Assembly (NCBI RefSeq): GCF_947179515.1
Contig: NC_067476.1
Location: 56,267,800 to 56,331,799 of the forward strand
Source of the DNA: Apodemus sylvaticus
Lineage: Eukaryota > Chordata > Mammalia > Rodentia > Muridae
DNA: 64,000 bases
Reading direction: 5' to 3'
Made by a program: the position numbers and the translations under genes. The notes below the pieces were generated by a model. It searched no databases. It saw only the letters and a program-made list of their open reading frames with translations, and was not told the origin of the DNA. Shown in pieces: positions 46,406 to 57,602 of the stretch (its first letter is position 1; each line of letters opens with the position of its first letter).

Positions 46406-48389
46406 GTGGGTGCCTGTGCCTTGCAACCAGGTTTTTCTGCAAACTGTCTCCTGAAGGCTTCTTTTCACAGTGTTAGGGTGTGGCTGCCTCTTGCTGTTGC
46501 ATGTCCTGGCTTAAACATGGAATGGATGGCTTATATTCTTCACATACTATATTCTTTTCGTATGTGGAGGGCATTAGGGCATTAGCTATAAGGATCTAAC
46601 TTTGGTGAACCAGGAATAATAGGAATTAAGAGGCTGTGTTTTCAAAAAGAAAAAAAAACCCAAAACAAACAAAAAAACCCCAAATCCTGACCAGAAAATT
46701 CGAACAGCCAGTAACTTACTGCTACATTGTAAGATCTTGCAAGCATATGGGCACTTTTAAAAACGTCAGCAGTTGCCATGATTGCTGGCCAAATTTTCAG
46801 TCCCCTTTCCCTTTTCTTAAGCACGTACATCTCCTAATAAAATAATTAAGAACAAAGGACTGGCAGGTGCTGCCCCCAGCGCCTTGCAGGTGTCCTGTTT
46901 GCACAGCACGCTTTGAGTCAGCCCTTACCTTGCGCTAACTTACCCACCCACTTCACTGCATTTAATTCTGGGCTGGCAAATTTCACATTGGGGCTTTTGG
47001 TGAGTCCTCTGAAAGTCAACTTTTATTTTCCCTCTAAAAATGTTAGCTCAATTTACAAATATGCACTGTTAAAGAACTTTCAGTGTCACCTTGGAAACTT
47101 CTCAACACTTATTGCTCAGGGTTAGTATGCATTCTTTGTCCCTGGCTGTACTTTGAGCTGCTATGAAGCCAGTGTCCCTATAACTGACAAACAGGCAAAG
47201 ATAAAAAAGGGACAAAGAAGGCCGGTAAGGAAGATAGACTTTCCATTTATCTTGAGATACATTCTGCAGCATGAAACACCCCTATCTCCTAAATAAACCA
47301 TCTGAAGGCAGAAAAGCTTTATGCACGGGAGCCTGGCCTCGCACTGTAGGTGACTCTGTCCTTTTGGTGAGCCTGCATGCCCTTTCTTTGTATTAAATAA
47401 AAGGAGAGTGTAGGGAGCGATGATTTGATTTGGTGTGTTGGTTACAGACATGGCTCTGGTATCTGTTACTTCCACTCTGCGATCCATTATGTCTCTTCAG
47501 CTAATGGCAGGAGACATTTGATTAACTGCCGAGATGCCCACATGCAGGGGATCCGAGGTGTGCTTCGAAGTATATCACACAGCTAAATCTCTATTACTTC
47601 ACCTCACCTGCTTCTCTATTTCCAGATATCTGGTGGACTGGCAGCCGGAGGCCTCACCTCAGGGGCAGGAGAGGCTCCATGTATTCCAAGAATAACTGAG
47701 TGTGCATGTATGGATATTCACATTATAATAGCCCATCAATAAAAATTTGAGCCAAGAGGTAGTTTTTCATTTTAGGAACTAATTAGGAATAAATCTCTCC
47801 TCCAATGAGGAAACATGCATTTTTTAAAAACATAAACTGCAAAAGGAAATTAAGACATTTCCTTTCTTAATTAAAAGAAATTAATAAAATAAATAATTTT
47901 ATCATTTCTAAATATTAAAACAATACATAGTTTATGTACAATGTAGCAAGAAAAAAAAGGACTGTCTTGTATACATTCACAGCTAGAGTTGTAAACAAAA
48001 ATACCAGGTTAAAACATACCTCAAATTTTTTAGGAATGAGTAAGTTATTAGATAGCATTCCTCTTAAATGGTTAACATTTTCTGTAAGCCAAAATGCTAG
48101 AAAGCATTAATTTGGTATATGGTTATATATTTCATTTTGACCAGACTTAATTCCAGGTTATAAAAGAAGGCAGCTTCTCTTTGTATGGATGTTACTGAAC
48201 TAGAGGCCATTGCCATACCTGCAGGAAGGGTCAAGCAGCTGGGAAGACTCCAAGACCCTGAGGAGTAAGTGAATTGCTTAAGACTTACAGGCTGTACAAT
48301 ATCCACAACTTATCCCCTCTCCCCTCCTGTTTCATTTTCAGTTCAACACCTCTCTAAACTAAAAGCATTCAAAAGCTTTCAAATGTGAG
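46404..48389. other. Intergenic, no gene recognised
   Basis: AT-rich DNA. The 108-codon minus-strand frame at 47161-47487 has no domain that I recognise. No named repeat. Confidence 0.4.
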
Positions 48390-48562
48390 CTTTGAAGATG
48401 GCTCAGCAGGTTAAAAAAAAAAAAAAGCATTTCCCAGGCAAGGCTGAGGGCTTGAGTTCACAACAGGAAGGGGGAACCTATTTTCTAAAGTTGGATTTAT
48501 GACCTCTACAAGTACATCATAGCACCTGCATGCCACACGCACATACACACATCTTTTAAAAA
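48390..48562 (+). mobile_element. Degenerate B4/B2-type SINE
   Basis: GAAGATGGCTCAGCAGGTTA, an internal A-run, GCAAGGCTGAGGGCTTGAGT and CACCTGCATGCCACACGCAC outline a SINE with heavy decay. Confidence 0.6.
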
Positions 48563-49306
48563 ACAACTTCCACACTTACTATTGATGAGGTACAATCAAC
48601 TGTGGAAAGACCAAAGCACAAAGAGAAAGGAAACGTTGACTATACCAATTAACATCATCAGGAGGAAGATGGAGCTACTTGCTAAAGATAACCTAGAAAG
48701 AACCTAGGAAAATAAGTACTTGTACTTTCAAAAAAGATTAGGCCAGGTCCAAACTAGACTTTGGTTTTTGAAGAGGTCTGGAGTGTGGACAATCTCAACA
48801 GTAACAGAAAAGGCCCCAAACAAAAGCAACAAGCAAAGTAGCCAACCAAAAGAAATAAAAAGCTTTGAGCCACATGGCTAAGAGTATTTATTAAGTAGCA
48901 CAGTCTATCCAGAGAACAAAGTCTGCCTTCTGTTTCTCTTTGCTAATGGAGAGACGGTTTGCTGTGGTCCAGCAACTGGGTCTACTGGGCAGTAGCAGCA
49001 GGATTGTATACCGGTCACTGATTAATGCTTGGCCGCCTTTACAGAGCCACAACTCTAAGAGCTGCTCAATGCTTCCGCATTTAAAGAGATGCCACTGCAG
49101 CAACTGTGGACGGTGTCAAGTAGTAAAAATGTCGGAGCCTATAACATACATATACCAAGGCTACAAGGTGGAAAGACTGTCATAGTGTTACATATAGAGT
49201 CAAATTAGAAACAAAAAAATAAATAAAAATGTGCAGGAAAATACAGAAGAAAGAAATATAGACTCTAAAAAAGCCTTTCTAATGACTTTTTTTTTTTTAT
49301 AAATAA
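48563..49306 (-). other. Probable 3' UTR of IFT70 copy 2 and flank
   Basis: Sequence directly after the copy 2 stop on the minus strand. A minus-strand AATAAA occurs at about 48886. The first bases after the stop (AAGCCTTTCTAATGAC on the plus strand) resemble those after copy 3 (AAGCCTTTATCATAAATG), which suggests shared 3' flank. A poly(T) run is at about 49288-49299. Confidence 0.35.
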
Positions 49307-51301
49307 CTACATATTCCACCCTATGATCTCATAGATCAATGCTTTCAACTGTCTGGACTCATACGTGACTGTATTCTTTCCAATGTGCATTCTTTCTTCC
49401 TCCAAGGGCTGTTCTAGAACAGCAGGGATGTTTCTGCCAAAAATTTCACAATGCTCTAGAAACTGGACACATTCTTGAATGACACTGTCCCTCAGCATGA
49501 TCGTGTGCTTTGCCATGTTTTCTAGTAAGGACAGGAAGCATCTTTTGGCATAATACCACGTATCAGTGCCTAGCTTTTTATGGTAAGGCTCCAGGCTTTT
49601 GATAACCCGAGAGATGCCAAAGTCATAGTTTCCTTTGGCACAATACAGGGTTCCTATCACCAAATTCACAATGCAAAGGTGGTAGATTTTCTTGTCTGGG
49701 TCACCATAAGAGAGTTGTTCCTCCTCCTTCTCAATCTTCCTCATCAGCTCCTCAGCTTCTTCATTCTGACTTGTCATGATATAGGAAACACAGAGGTTGG
49801 CTAGCACGATAGCGCTGACACTCAGGATGTTATCATAATTCTTCTTGACAATGGGCTCGTAGAAACCAATGGCCTCTTTGTACTTGTTTTCCTGCATGAA
49901 GAGGACATGGGCCACATTCAGCTTCCACACATCGTGGTCATTACAGAATTCCACAGATTTGCGGAAGATCTTCTCCACCATTGGGTAATTCTCAAGATTC
50001 CAGTAGATTTTTGCCTGGGCCATCAGTACAGGGATATATTTCTCAAGGGTTTCATCATATTCGTTTACAGCCTTTATGACAACTTCATCATCTCTGTTAT
50101 GCCTTGCTTCTTGAACTTGCTTAGTGAGTCTCCTGAGCTGCTCAGTCAGCATGCCAGCTAGCCCATCAAGTTTAATGAAAGCCTCCTCAGGAGCTGTCTG
50201 GCAGGTGATCATGGCATCCAAGAAGTCATAGAGATAGGGTGTGAGGAACTTGTAAGTCAAGTGGGCATTTTCTGCTAGAACATCAGCTGCCAGGTCAAAA
50301 TACTCATATTTACAGTAAAGCAGCAACAGGTTGCCAAAGGTCTCTGGGGGGAAGGGGTTCTGCTGGAGCAGAAACTGTAGCTTTTCAAAGCCCTCCGTGG
50401 GCTTGGCGTCCATGTTCATCAGAGCCTGGTTGTGCAGGGTCACGGGGTCCAACTCTTCCTCTGCTCTGGGTGGCATGTCAGTGAGGGCTTCCTGGGCTGC
50501 CTCATAGTTTCTCAGCTGGTACTCTATGGCTGCCTTGAGGTTGAAGGCTTCGACCAGAGCAGTCTGGTGAAGGACTACAGTGTTGCCAACACTGCGAACA
50601 TCAATGCCCTCGGTGGTCATGCCCACACCGAGTTCTGGGTGTTGACGGATGCCACGCTCAATGATATTGGCAATGTGCTTCAGCGCTGGGGCATAGTGCC
50701 TGTTGCTGTAACAAGCTAAAGCTAGGTTGTAAGATACATCTGGCTGGTAGCCAGAAGCCTGCAACGCTGCAAAGAACTTGGAGCAGGCAGCTTCATAGTG
50801 TCCCTCCTTGTAGAGCAGACAACCCATGTTGACCAAACCATCTGGGTCATTCTCCCCTCCACTGTCTTCTCCAGCTTCCCCACTCAGCAGCTGCTCCACC
50901 AGGCTCCTGGCTCCTGGGAGGTCACCTTCACTGTACTTGATAGCAGCCTGGAGACGAAGGACCCGACTATAGAAGGTGGGGTTGTCCAGGAGGAAGGCGA
51001 CCCTGGTGGCCTCTGGATACAGGCAGGCCTTGTACAGCGCCTGGGCCTGGTACAGGCGGTACTGCTCGAGCTCTGGGTGCATCTGGCTCAGCTGCTCATA
51101 GCACTCTGCAGCGAGCTCGAACTCCTGCAGGCGGTAGTAGCAGTAGGCCAGCAGCGACAGCCCTGCGCGGCTGCGGGAGCTCCTCTGCAGCTCTGCGCTC
51201 AGCAGCTGCACCGCCTCTGAGTAGCGGGAGTCGCGGATGAGCCTGTACACCACCGCAGTGAACTCACCGTCGGGGATCTGCGAGCTGCTCAGCCCCGCCA
51301 T
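49307..51301 (-). CDS. Ift70a1: Intraflagellar transport protein 70, copy 2 (TTC30/IFT70)
   Basis: A 664-codon intronless frame for the IFT-B TPR subunit. The ATG at 51301 gives MAGLSSSQIPDGEF; the frame stays open for 14 more codons upstream (ending in a TTG), but that segment is promoter sequence carrying the X-box. Visible: the same N-terminal, middle and C-terminal TPR blocks as copy 1, the conserved central segment (e.g. DPVTLHNQALMNMDAKPTEG), and C-terminal GWNM. Distinctive residues are NPTFYSRVLR near 113, LACYSNRHYAPALKHIANII near 195-214, and ARHNRDDEVVIKAVNEYDET in the linker. A 407-bp block is base-identical to copy 1. The frame is intact, so it is probably functional. The a1/a2 symbols for copies 2 and 3 are assigned from cluster order and could be swapped. 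Confidence 0.9.
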   Translation of the reverse strand: MAGLSSSQIPDGEFTAVVYRLIRDSRYSEAVQLLSAELQRSSRSRAGLSLLAYCYYRLQEFELAAECYEQLSQMHPELEQYRLYQAQALYKACLYPEATRVAFLLDNPTFYSRVLRLQAAIKYSEGDLPGARSLVEQLLSGEAGEDSGGENDPDGLVNMGCLLYKEGHYEAACSKFFAALQASGYQPDVSYNLALACYSNRHYAPALKHIANIIERGIRQHPELGVGMTTEGIDVRSVGNTVVLHQTALVEAFNLKAAIEYQLRNYEAAQEALTDMPPRAEEELDPVTLHNQALMNMDAKPTEGFEKLQFLLQQNPFPPETFGNLLLLYCKYEYFDLAADVLAENAHLTYKFLTPYLYDFLDAMITCQTAPEEAFIKLDGLAGMLTEQLRRLTKQVQEARHNRDDEVVIKAVNEYDETLEKYIPVLMAQAKIYWNLENYPMVEKIFRKSVEFCNDHDVWKLNVAHVLFMQENKYKEAIGFYEPIVKKNYDNILSVSAIVLANLCVSYIMTSQNEEAEELMRKIEKEEEQLSYGDPDKKIYHLCIVNLVIGTLYCAKGNYDFGISRVIKSLEPYHKKLGTDTWYYAKRCFLSLLENMAKHTIMLRDSVIQECVQFLEHCEIFGRNIPAVLEQPLEEERMHIGKNTVTYESRQLKALIYEIIGWNM

Positions 51302-51327
51302 AACTGTCAAGATTCTTGAGTGTACTG

Positions 51328-51341
51328 GTTTCCAGGGCAAC
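51328..51341 (-). promoter_or_regulatory. RFX X-box, copy 2 promoter
   Basis: The gene strand reads GTTGCCCTGGAAAC, with both half-sites good against the X-box consensus. It starts 27 bp upstream of the ATG, exactly as in the other two copies. Confidence 0.7.
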
Positions 51342-51348
51342 AAGTCAA

Positions 51349-51360
51349 CGGAAACGGAAG
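51349..51360 (-). promoter_or_regulatory. GGAAACGGAA (ETS-like) element, copy 2
   Basis: ACGGAAACGGAAG lies 8 bases beyond the X-box, the spacing seen in copies 1 and 3. A further strong CCCGGAAGTT core is at 51391-51400, beyond a T-run at 51371-51383. Confidence 0.45.
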
Positions 51361-51400
51361 TCTGGAGAATTTTTTTTTTTTTTAACGTATCCCGGAAGTT

Positions 51401-52229
51401 GGTTTCTGAAAGAAGGAATTAGCCCATCTTGGAAGTGCTGTGACTGCTTCTTGCACTAAATTCCTGAGTGTAAAGCAGCATTTTATATATTCTTCGGTTT
51501 TTCTTTTAAATATGAAATCTTTACATCTTGAGTGAAAAAAGCAACAGGTCAAATAATAATGTAAAAACACTTTACAGTCAAATCTGTGACACACCTACTA
51601 TTTTTTCTCTACGTAAAGAGATGGCTGTATGTGTATGAATGTGGAATAGATATAGAATGTAGAATTATACATATATGCCATACTTCATATATCCAAACAA
51701 CCCCTGTAAACACATAATAATTCCTGCTTTCTGGAAGAAAAAGATTTCATTATAGCAACAACATAATAGAAAGCTGTTGTTTGTGGGCTTCTCGGTTCAA
51801 ACTTTCAAAGCCTAAATTTTCTTTTTGATGTTCTGTAAGATAGACCGATAACTATTAAGAACAAAATAACATCATGGAAAAAACAAGGGCTTATGTTTTT
51901 AGGAAATATGGGGGCTAGAGTCCAGTGAGGAGCATTCCCTATGGGCATCCCCTCAGAGCTAACTAGGAAGACTATGGTCATGAGACTGCTAAAATGAAGA
52001 AAAATGTCCCAGATGCTTTTTTATATAACTTTACATTATACAAATAAAATTTCATGTGTCAATATGTATAAATCATTGACGTCAGAAAGGGACTTTGATA
52101 ATGCTAAGTAGAATAAAATGTACTTCTTCTGAAGATAGTAAGGGACAAAACTCCAGCATCAATGTCTTCTAATAGCTACACCAGTATAGGAATTAAATAT
52201 TGACTTTTAAAATTACTTATTGTCAACAC
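51401..52229. other. Upstream flank of copy 2, no gene recognised
   Basis: AT-rich sequence. No ZNF143-type motif like those upstream of copies 1 and 3 is visible within it, and no similarity to arm A is apparent. The flank may have been replaced or lost. Confidence 0.4.
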
Positions 52230-52506
52230 AGGAGAGGTGACATTTATAATGGCATGACTCCTTTGGACCTTTGGTATTAGCTAATCAATCATGGTGTTTC
52301 CAGGCATGAAATAGATAGGAAGCCTACTGCATATCTGTTTGATCTGTATAAACAGAAACATTCACAAACAAATGAAAGAAAGGCTACATTGGATTGTGGC
52401 AAAAGGCAATCTCAGCCAGAGAATCAATTTCCAGACTTGAGTCAGTTTGCAGACCCAGAATCCCTTGAATTAAGGGGTGGTTAGGTTCCTCTGAGAAAGG
52501 ATCTTC

Positions 52507-52713
52507 TTGGTAAGACACCTAAAAGTTTTGGTATTAGCCTTTCTCCAATTCTTCCTATGGCCTTTTACAAGGGCAACTGTACACTGGGGTAAAGGAAATA
52601 ATCAGACTTTCCAGGGTTTATTGGATACAGGTTCTAAATTGACACTGATCCCAGGAGATCCCAAGGAACGTTGTGGCCGTCCAGTTAATGGATTATGGAG
52701 GACAGGTGATTAA
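52507..52713 (+). pseudogene. ERVL protease remnant
   Basis: An open 68-codon piece contains the aspartic-protease signature LLDTGSKLTLIPGD, with the active-site D-T-G-S codons at 52624-52635. Frame breaks lie on both sides, so no complete protease is encoded. Confidence 0.8.
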
Positions 52714-52892
52714 TGGAGTATTGATTGATGTCTGACTCACAGTAGGTCCAGTAGGTCCCCAAACATATCCTGTGGTCATTTTCCCAGTTCCAGAATGTAT
52801 AATTAGGATAGATTATACTTAGAAATTGGCAGAATTCTCACATTGGTTCCCTGACCTGTGGAGTGAGGGCTATTATGATTGGAAAGGCTAAA

Positions 52893-52898
52893 TGGAAG

Positions 52899-52936
<38 letters not shown>

Positions 52937-53046
52937 GAGACAGGGTTTCTCTGTGTAGCCCTGGCTGTCTTGGAGTTCACTCTGTAGACCAGGATGGCCT
53001 TGAACTCAGAAATCCACCTGCCTCTGCCTCCCACCACCCAGCTAAT
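52893..53046 (-). mobile_element. B1 SINE (antisense) inside the ERVL
   Basis: A long T-run (52900-52935) is followed by GAGACAGGGTTTCTCTGTGT, CACTCTGTAGACCAGGATGG and CTGCCTCTGCCTCCCACCAC. The 3' end lacks the GCTGGGATTAAAGGCG part. AATGGAAGTCTTT and AATAGAAGTCTTT flank it as target-site duplications. Confidence 0.93.
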
Positions 53047-53049
53047 AGA

Positions 53050-53672
53050 AGTCTTTAGAGTTGCTTCTGCTAAAGAAAATAATGAATCAAAACCAATCCT
53101 GGAGGAATTGCAGAAATTATTGCCACTATCAAGGACTTGAAAGACTCAGGGGTGGTGGTTCCCACCACATTTTACTTTAACTTTTCTATCTGGCCAGTGC
53201 AGAAGACAGATGGATCACGGAGGATGACAGTTGACTATTGAAAACTAAATCAGGTAGTAACTCCAATTGCAGCTGCTGTACCAGATGTAGTTTCATTACT
53301 TGAACAAATTAACACATTCCCTGGTACCTGATATGCAGCTATTGATTGGGAAAATGCCTTCTTCTCAGTACCTGTCCCTAAGGACCATCAGAAGCAGTTT
53401 GCTTTCAGTTGGCAAGGCCAGCAGTATACCTTTACAGTTTTGCCTCAAGGATATATTAACTCTCCTGTCCTGTGTCATAACTTAGTTAGAAGGGATCTTG
53501 ATTATTTGTCTCTTCCACAAAATACCACATTGGTGCATTATATTGATGACATTATGCTGATTGGACCAAGTGAGCAGGATGCAACCACTTTGATTCTCTG
53601 GTAACACATATGCATATGAGAGGATGGGAATTAAATCCAACCAAAATTCAAGGACCATCTACCTCAGTGAAA

Positions 53673-53703
<31 letters not shown>

Positions 53704-53960
53704 CCTCAATGAAATTCTTAGGAGTACAGTGGTGTGGGGCATACAGAGATATTTCTTCTAAGGTGAAAGATAAGTTGTTGCACCTGGCCCCTCCCACCAC
53801 CAAGAAAGAAGCACAACGTTTAGTGGATCTATTTGGATTCTGGATTCAGCACATTCCTCACTTAGCTGTGTTACTCGGGCTTATTTACTAAGTGATTCTG
53901 AAAGCTGCTAGCTTTGTGTGGGGCCTGGAACAGGAGAAGGCTTTTCAATAGGTCCAGGCT
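53050..53960 (+). pseudogene. ERVL reverse transcriptase remnant
   Basis: RT-domain blocks are readable in several frames, including the catalytic YIDD motif at 53539-53550 and a downstream connection-domain piece in the 93-codon frame at 53610-53891. In-frame stops and at least one frame change interrupt it. A poly(T) insertion at 53678-53701 lies within the thumb/connection side. Confidence 0.85.
53660..53719 (-). mobile_element. Poly(A)-only retroposition scar (poly(T) with TSD)
   Basis: TACCTCAGTGAAATTCTT at 53660-53677 and TACCTCAATGAAATTCTT at 53702-53719 flank a pure run of about 24 T. The 18-bp repeat has one mismatch. This is the structure left by an L1-machinery insertion so truncated that only the tail remains. 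The net gain is 42 bp, which preserves the local reading frame. Confidence 0.85.
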
Positions 53961-53963
53961 GCT

Positions 53964-54720
53964 GTGCAGGCTGCTCTACCACTTAGACCATATGATCCAG
54001 AAGACCTGATGGTACTTGAGGTGTTGGTGGCAGATAGAGATGCTGTTTGGAGCCTCTGGCAGGCCCCTGTAGGTGAATCACAGAAGAGACCTTTGGGATT
54101 TTGGAGCAAAGCTCTACCATCATCTGCAGACAACTATTCTCCCTTTGAAAAACAGCTCTTGGCCTGCTATTGGGTCTTAGAGAAAACTAAACATTTAGCA
54201 ATAGGACATCAAGTTACTATGTGACCTGAACTACCCATCATGAGCTGGGTGCTATCAGATCCTCCAAGTCATAAAGTAGGATGTGCACAGCAACAGTCTA
54301 TTATCAAATGGAAGCAGTATATACATGATCAGGTCAGAGCAGGTCCTGAAGGCACAAGCAAGTTACATGAAGAAGTTACACAAATGCCTATGGTTTCTAT
54401 TCCTGTTACTAATGCCATCTGCTGCCAAGCATGGACCTATAGCTTCATGGGGTATTCCCTATGACCATCTGACTGAAGAAGAGAAGACTAGGACCTGGTT
54501 TACTGATGGCTATGCATGTTATGCAGGCACCACCCAGAAGTGGACAGCTGCAGCATTACAACCGCTTTCTGGGACAACCCTGAATGATACAGGTGAAGGA
54601 AAATCTTTACAGTGGGCAGAACTTCGGGCAGTACACATAGTATTACAGTTTGTTTGGAAGAAGAAATGGCCAGATGTATGATTGTTCATTGACTCCTGGG
54701 TTGTAGCCAATGGGTTGGCT
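53964..54720 (+). pseudogene. ERVL RT-connection and RNase H remnant
   Basis: The frame at 53964-54224 and the frame at 54283-54681 carry the post-RT connection segment and RNase H. The TWFTDG motif at about 54495-54512 bears the first catalytic Asp, and a WAELRA helix motif is also present. A stop near 54224 and a frame change separate them. Confidence 0.8.
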
Positions 54721-54879
54721 AGATGGTCAGGGTCTTGGAAAGATCACGATTAGAAAATTGGTGAGAAAGACATCTGGGAAGAAGTATGTGGATAGATTTT
54801 TTCCAAATGGGCAAAGGATGTGAAGATATTTGTGTCCCTTGTAAATGCTCACCAAAAGGTGACTTCAGCTGAGGAGGAG

Positions 54880-55761
54880 TTCAGTCATCAAGTGGAGAAG
54901 ATGACCCGTTCTGTGGACAGTCAGCCTCTTTCCCCAGCCATCCCACGTCATTGCCCAGTGGGCACATGAAAAGAGTGGCCATGGTGGCTGAGATGGTGGT
55001 TATGCTTGGGCTCAGCAACATAGATTTCCTCTTGCCAAGGCTGACCTGGCTATAGCTGCTGCTGAATGCCAGATCTGCCTACAGCAGAGACTAATACTGG
55101 GCCCCAGATATGGCATCATTCCTCAAGGTGACCAGCCAGCAACTTGGTGGCAGGTTGACTACATTGGACCACTTCCTCCGTGGAAAGGACAACATTTTGT
55201 TCTTATTGGAGTAGATATTTATTCTGGTTATGGATTCACCTTTCTTGCACGTATGCTTCTGCCAAAACCACCATCCGTGGACTCACAGAATACCTTATCT
55301 ATTGCCATGGTATTTCACACAGTATTGCTTCTGACCAAGGAACTCATTTCATAGCCAGAGAAGTGTGACAAATGGGCCCTGATCATGGAATTCACTGGTC
55401 TTACCATGTTCCCCATCATCCTGAAGCAGCTGGTCTGATAGAAAGATGGAATGGACTTTTGAAGACACAGTTACAGTGCCAATTGGGAGGTAAGATTATG
55501 GAGGGCTGGGGCAGAGTTCTTCAGAAGGCAGTATATGCTTTGAATCAGCATTTGATATATGGTACAGTTTCTCCCATAGCCTGGTTCCATGGGTCCAGGA
55601 ATCAAGGGGTGAAAAAGGGAATAGTTCCATTCACTATCACTCCTAGTGATCCTCTAGGAAATTTTTTGCTTCCTGTCCCCACAACTCTAGGTTCTGCTGG
55701 TCTAGAAGTTTTGGTTCCAGAGGGGGGAGTGCTCCTACCAGTAGCCACAACATTCCATTGA
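54880..55761 (+). pseudogene. ERVL integrase remnant
   Basis: A zinc-finger-like CQIC pair (Cys codons at 55067 and 55076) precedes the core. The D,D-35-E triad codons are identifiable at 55157-55159, 55333-55335 and 55441-55443. A frameshift lies between the first and second Asp (about 55180-55250), and a stop falls near 55369. The C-terminal end passes into the dUTPase-like part. Confidence 0.85.
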
Positions 55762-56190
55762 ACTGGAAGCTCAGACTTCCCCCTGGTCATTTTGGGCTTC
55801 TAATGCCCTTAAACCAACAGGCTAAGAAAGGAATAACAGTTTTAGGAGGAGTGGTAGATTAAGATTACCATGGGGAAATTAGATTGCCTCTCCAAAATGG
55901 AGGTAAGCAGGATTATGTCTCGAATGCAGGAGATTCCCTAGGGCGTCTCTTAGTACTACCATGTCCTGTGATTAAAGTCAATGGGAAACTACAACAGCCT
56001 AATCCAAGCAGGATGACAAAGAACACAGACCCATCAGGAATGAAAGTATGGGTCAATCCTCCAGGAAAAGAGCCAAGACCTGCTGAGGTGCTTGCTGAGG
56101 ATGAAGGAAATACAGAATGGGTAGCAGAGGAAGGTAGTTATAAATACCAGCTAAGGCCACATAACCAGTTGCAGAAACAAGCATTATAAA
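55762..56190 (+). pseudogene. ERVL dUTPase-like C-terminal remnant
   Basis: The 101-codon frame at 55884-56189 contains GDSLGRLLVLPCP, which fits a dUTPase-type motif, followed by a basic/proline tail region. Stops near 55761 and 55800-55860 disrupt the N-terminal half. Its position after integrase fits ERVL elements. Confidence 0.65.
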
Positions 56191-56427
56191 ATAATATGAA
56201 TGCTTCTGTCTTATTTTGTTAAGAATACATTTTGTCTTTCTTCCAATTTCTTTAACATCAACTGTTATTTGAGACACTAAAAGAATGTTCCCAAGGGACA
56301 TTGCCCCATTGTTAATTTACAGTGATTGTATGAGGAATAGTTAAGTCATGTTAGGCATATTCATGACCTTGTTATTGTTTCATATGGACATGAGATATTG
56401 TTTGTGTCAAGTTGACAAGGGGTGGAT

Positions 56428-56898
56428 TGTAGTGGTATTCCTGGTTGTCAACTTGACTATATCTGGAATGAAGTACAATCCAGAATTGGAAGGCTCACTT
56501 ATGATCCTAATCTGGAGGCTGAGAGATACAAATTTCTGACCTGGATCTTGGCATGGAGATCTTGAGGCATAGTGGCTATGAATTCCAGAAGATTAAGACA
56601 GGGAGATCTAAGAGTTCAAGGTCATCTGGAATTAAAGGCATAGTGGCACATGTCTTTAATCTGGGCCACACACTCTGCTGGAGACTTACATAAGGACATT
56701 GGAAGAAGGAAGATTTATTCTCTCTTCTTTGCCTGTTTGCCTTGTGGGACTGACAATTGCTAGATCCTTGGACTCCCATCCACAGCTGCTGCTGACCACT
56801 GTTGGAGAGTTGGACTGAAGATTGTTAAGTCATCAACAAATTCCCTTACTATATAGAGTCTACCCATAAGTTCTGTGACTCTAGAGAACCCTAATACA
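56428..56898 (+). repeat. MT2-type ERVL 3' LTR
   Basis: It begins TGTAGTGGTATTCCTGGTTG and ends GAGAACCCTAATACA, 471 bp, with TG...CA termini. A purine-rich AAGGGGTGG-type tract lies immediately upstream at 56417-56425. Internal GGCACATGTCTTTAATCTGG and CATAAGTTCTGTGACTCTAG match the MT2 family of ERVL LTRs. The exact MT2 subfamily is not determined. Confidence 0.85.
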
Positions 56899-57602
56899 AA
56901 TAACATATGAAAAAATTACTTATATTATCAACCACTAAAGGTCAATTATGACCAGTAAAAATACAAGATATTTATCAATTGTTTATTAGCTTCAAACAAT
57001 AGCAGCTACATTTTTTATTTAGGAACAAAATTTCACAGTGAATTTTGCACATTCCAGGAAAGAGCCACTAATAACATAAACACTTTTGTTAAACATTACT
57101 ACTTTCTTTAAAAAATAAAAAACCCCAAAACAACAAAAAAAACTTTAAAATCTACAATTATACAAAACTTCTACACTACAAATAAAATAATCATGAGGAT
57201 AAACTAAAGCAGAACATGCAATCTCTGAAACTACTTCTAGAGCCCAAGTGTCATATAACTAAGGTTCATGGTTGATACATGTCCTTCATGGATAAAGTAA
57301 TGCTGTTTACAAACAACAAAAATAAAGCACAGTGTGAAGTATCAATGAAAAGTTGTGGACGTTATAAACACTTCTGGATGGAACTTTCTCCATTCAGGTC
57401 TGAAATCTTAAATAAATTCTTCTGTGTTCATTTTTTATGCTCATTTGGTGAGGCTTCTCATCAGAAAAAGCTATCTAATTGAATAAACATGTTAAGTAGA
57501 CAATGTAGAACATGTAAAATGTGTGAAAATGATAAAGCCTAGAGTTGAAACACAATGCCAACATAACAAAGCCTTTATCATAAATGTCATTAACAGAAGC
57601 TA
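56899..57602 (-). other. Probable 3' UTR of IFT70 copy 3 and flank
   Basis: AT-rich sequence after the copy 3 stop on the minus strand, bounded by the LTR. Minus-strand AATAAA hexamers occur at 57014-57019 and 56982-56987, about 590-620 bp after the stop. Confidence 0.35.

Larger units (their letters stand above)
52230..56898 (+). mobile_element. ERVL-type endogenous retrovirus remnant (5'-truncated, one 3' LTR)
   Basis: This is a plus-strand provirus remnant with segments in the order protease, reverse transcriptase, RNase H, integrase, dUTPase-like domain, then a polypurine stretch and one LTR. A dUTPase-like segment after integrase with no env is the ERVL layout. No 5' LTR and only a hint of gag-end sequence are seen, and the left edge is approximate. 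Stops and frameshifts break every gene. It carries a B1 and a poly(T)-only insertion, so it has been resident for some time. It sits between IFT70 copies 2 and 3. Confidence 0.85.

Noticed and set aside
51302..51343. N-terminal extensions of copies 2 and 3 upstream of the ATG (LPWK...)
   Set aside because: They rely on a TTG start, and copy 1 has an in-frame TAG three codons above its ATG. The bases are explained by the conserved X-box promoter.
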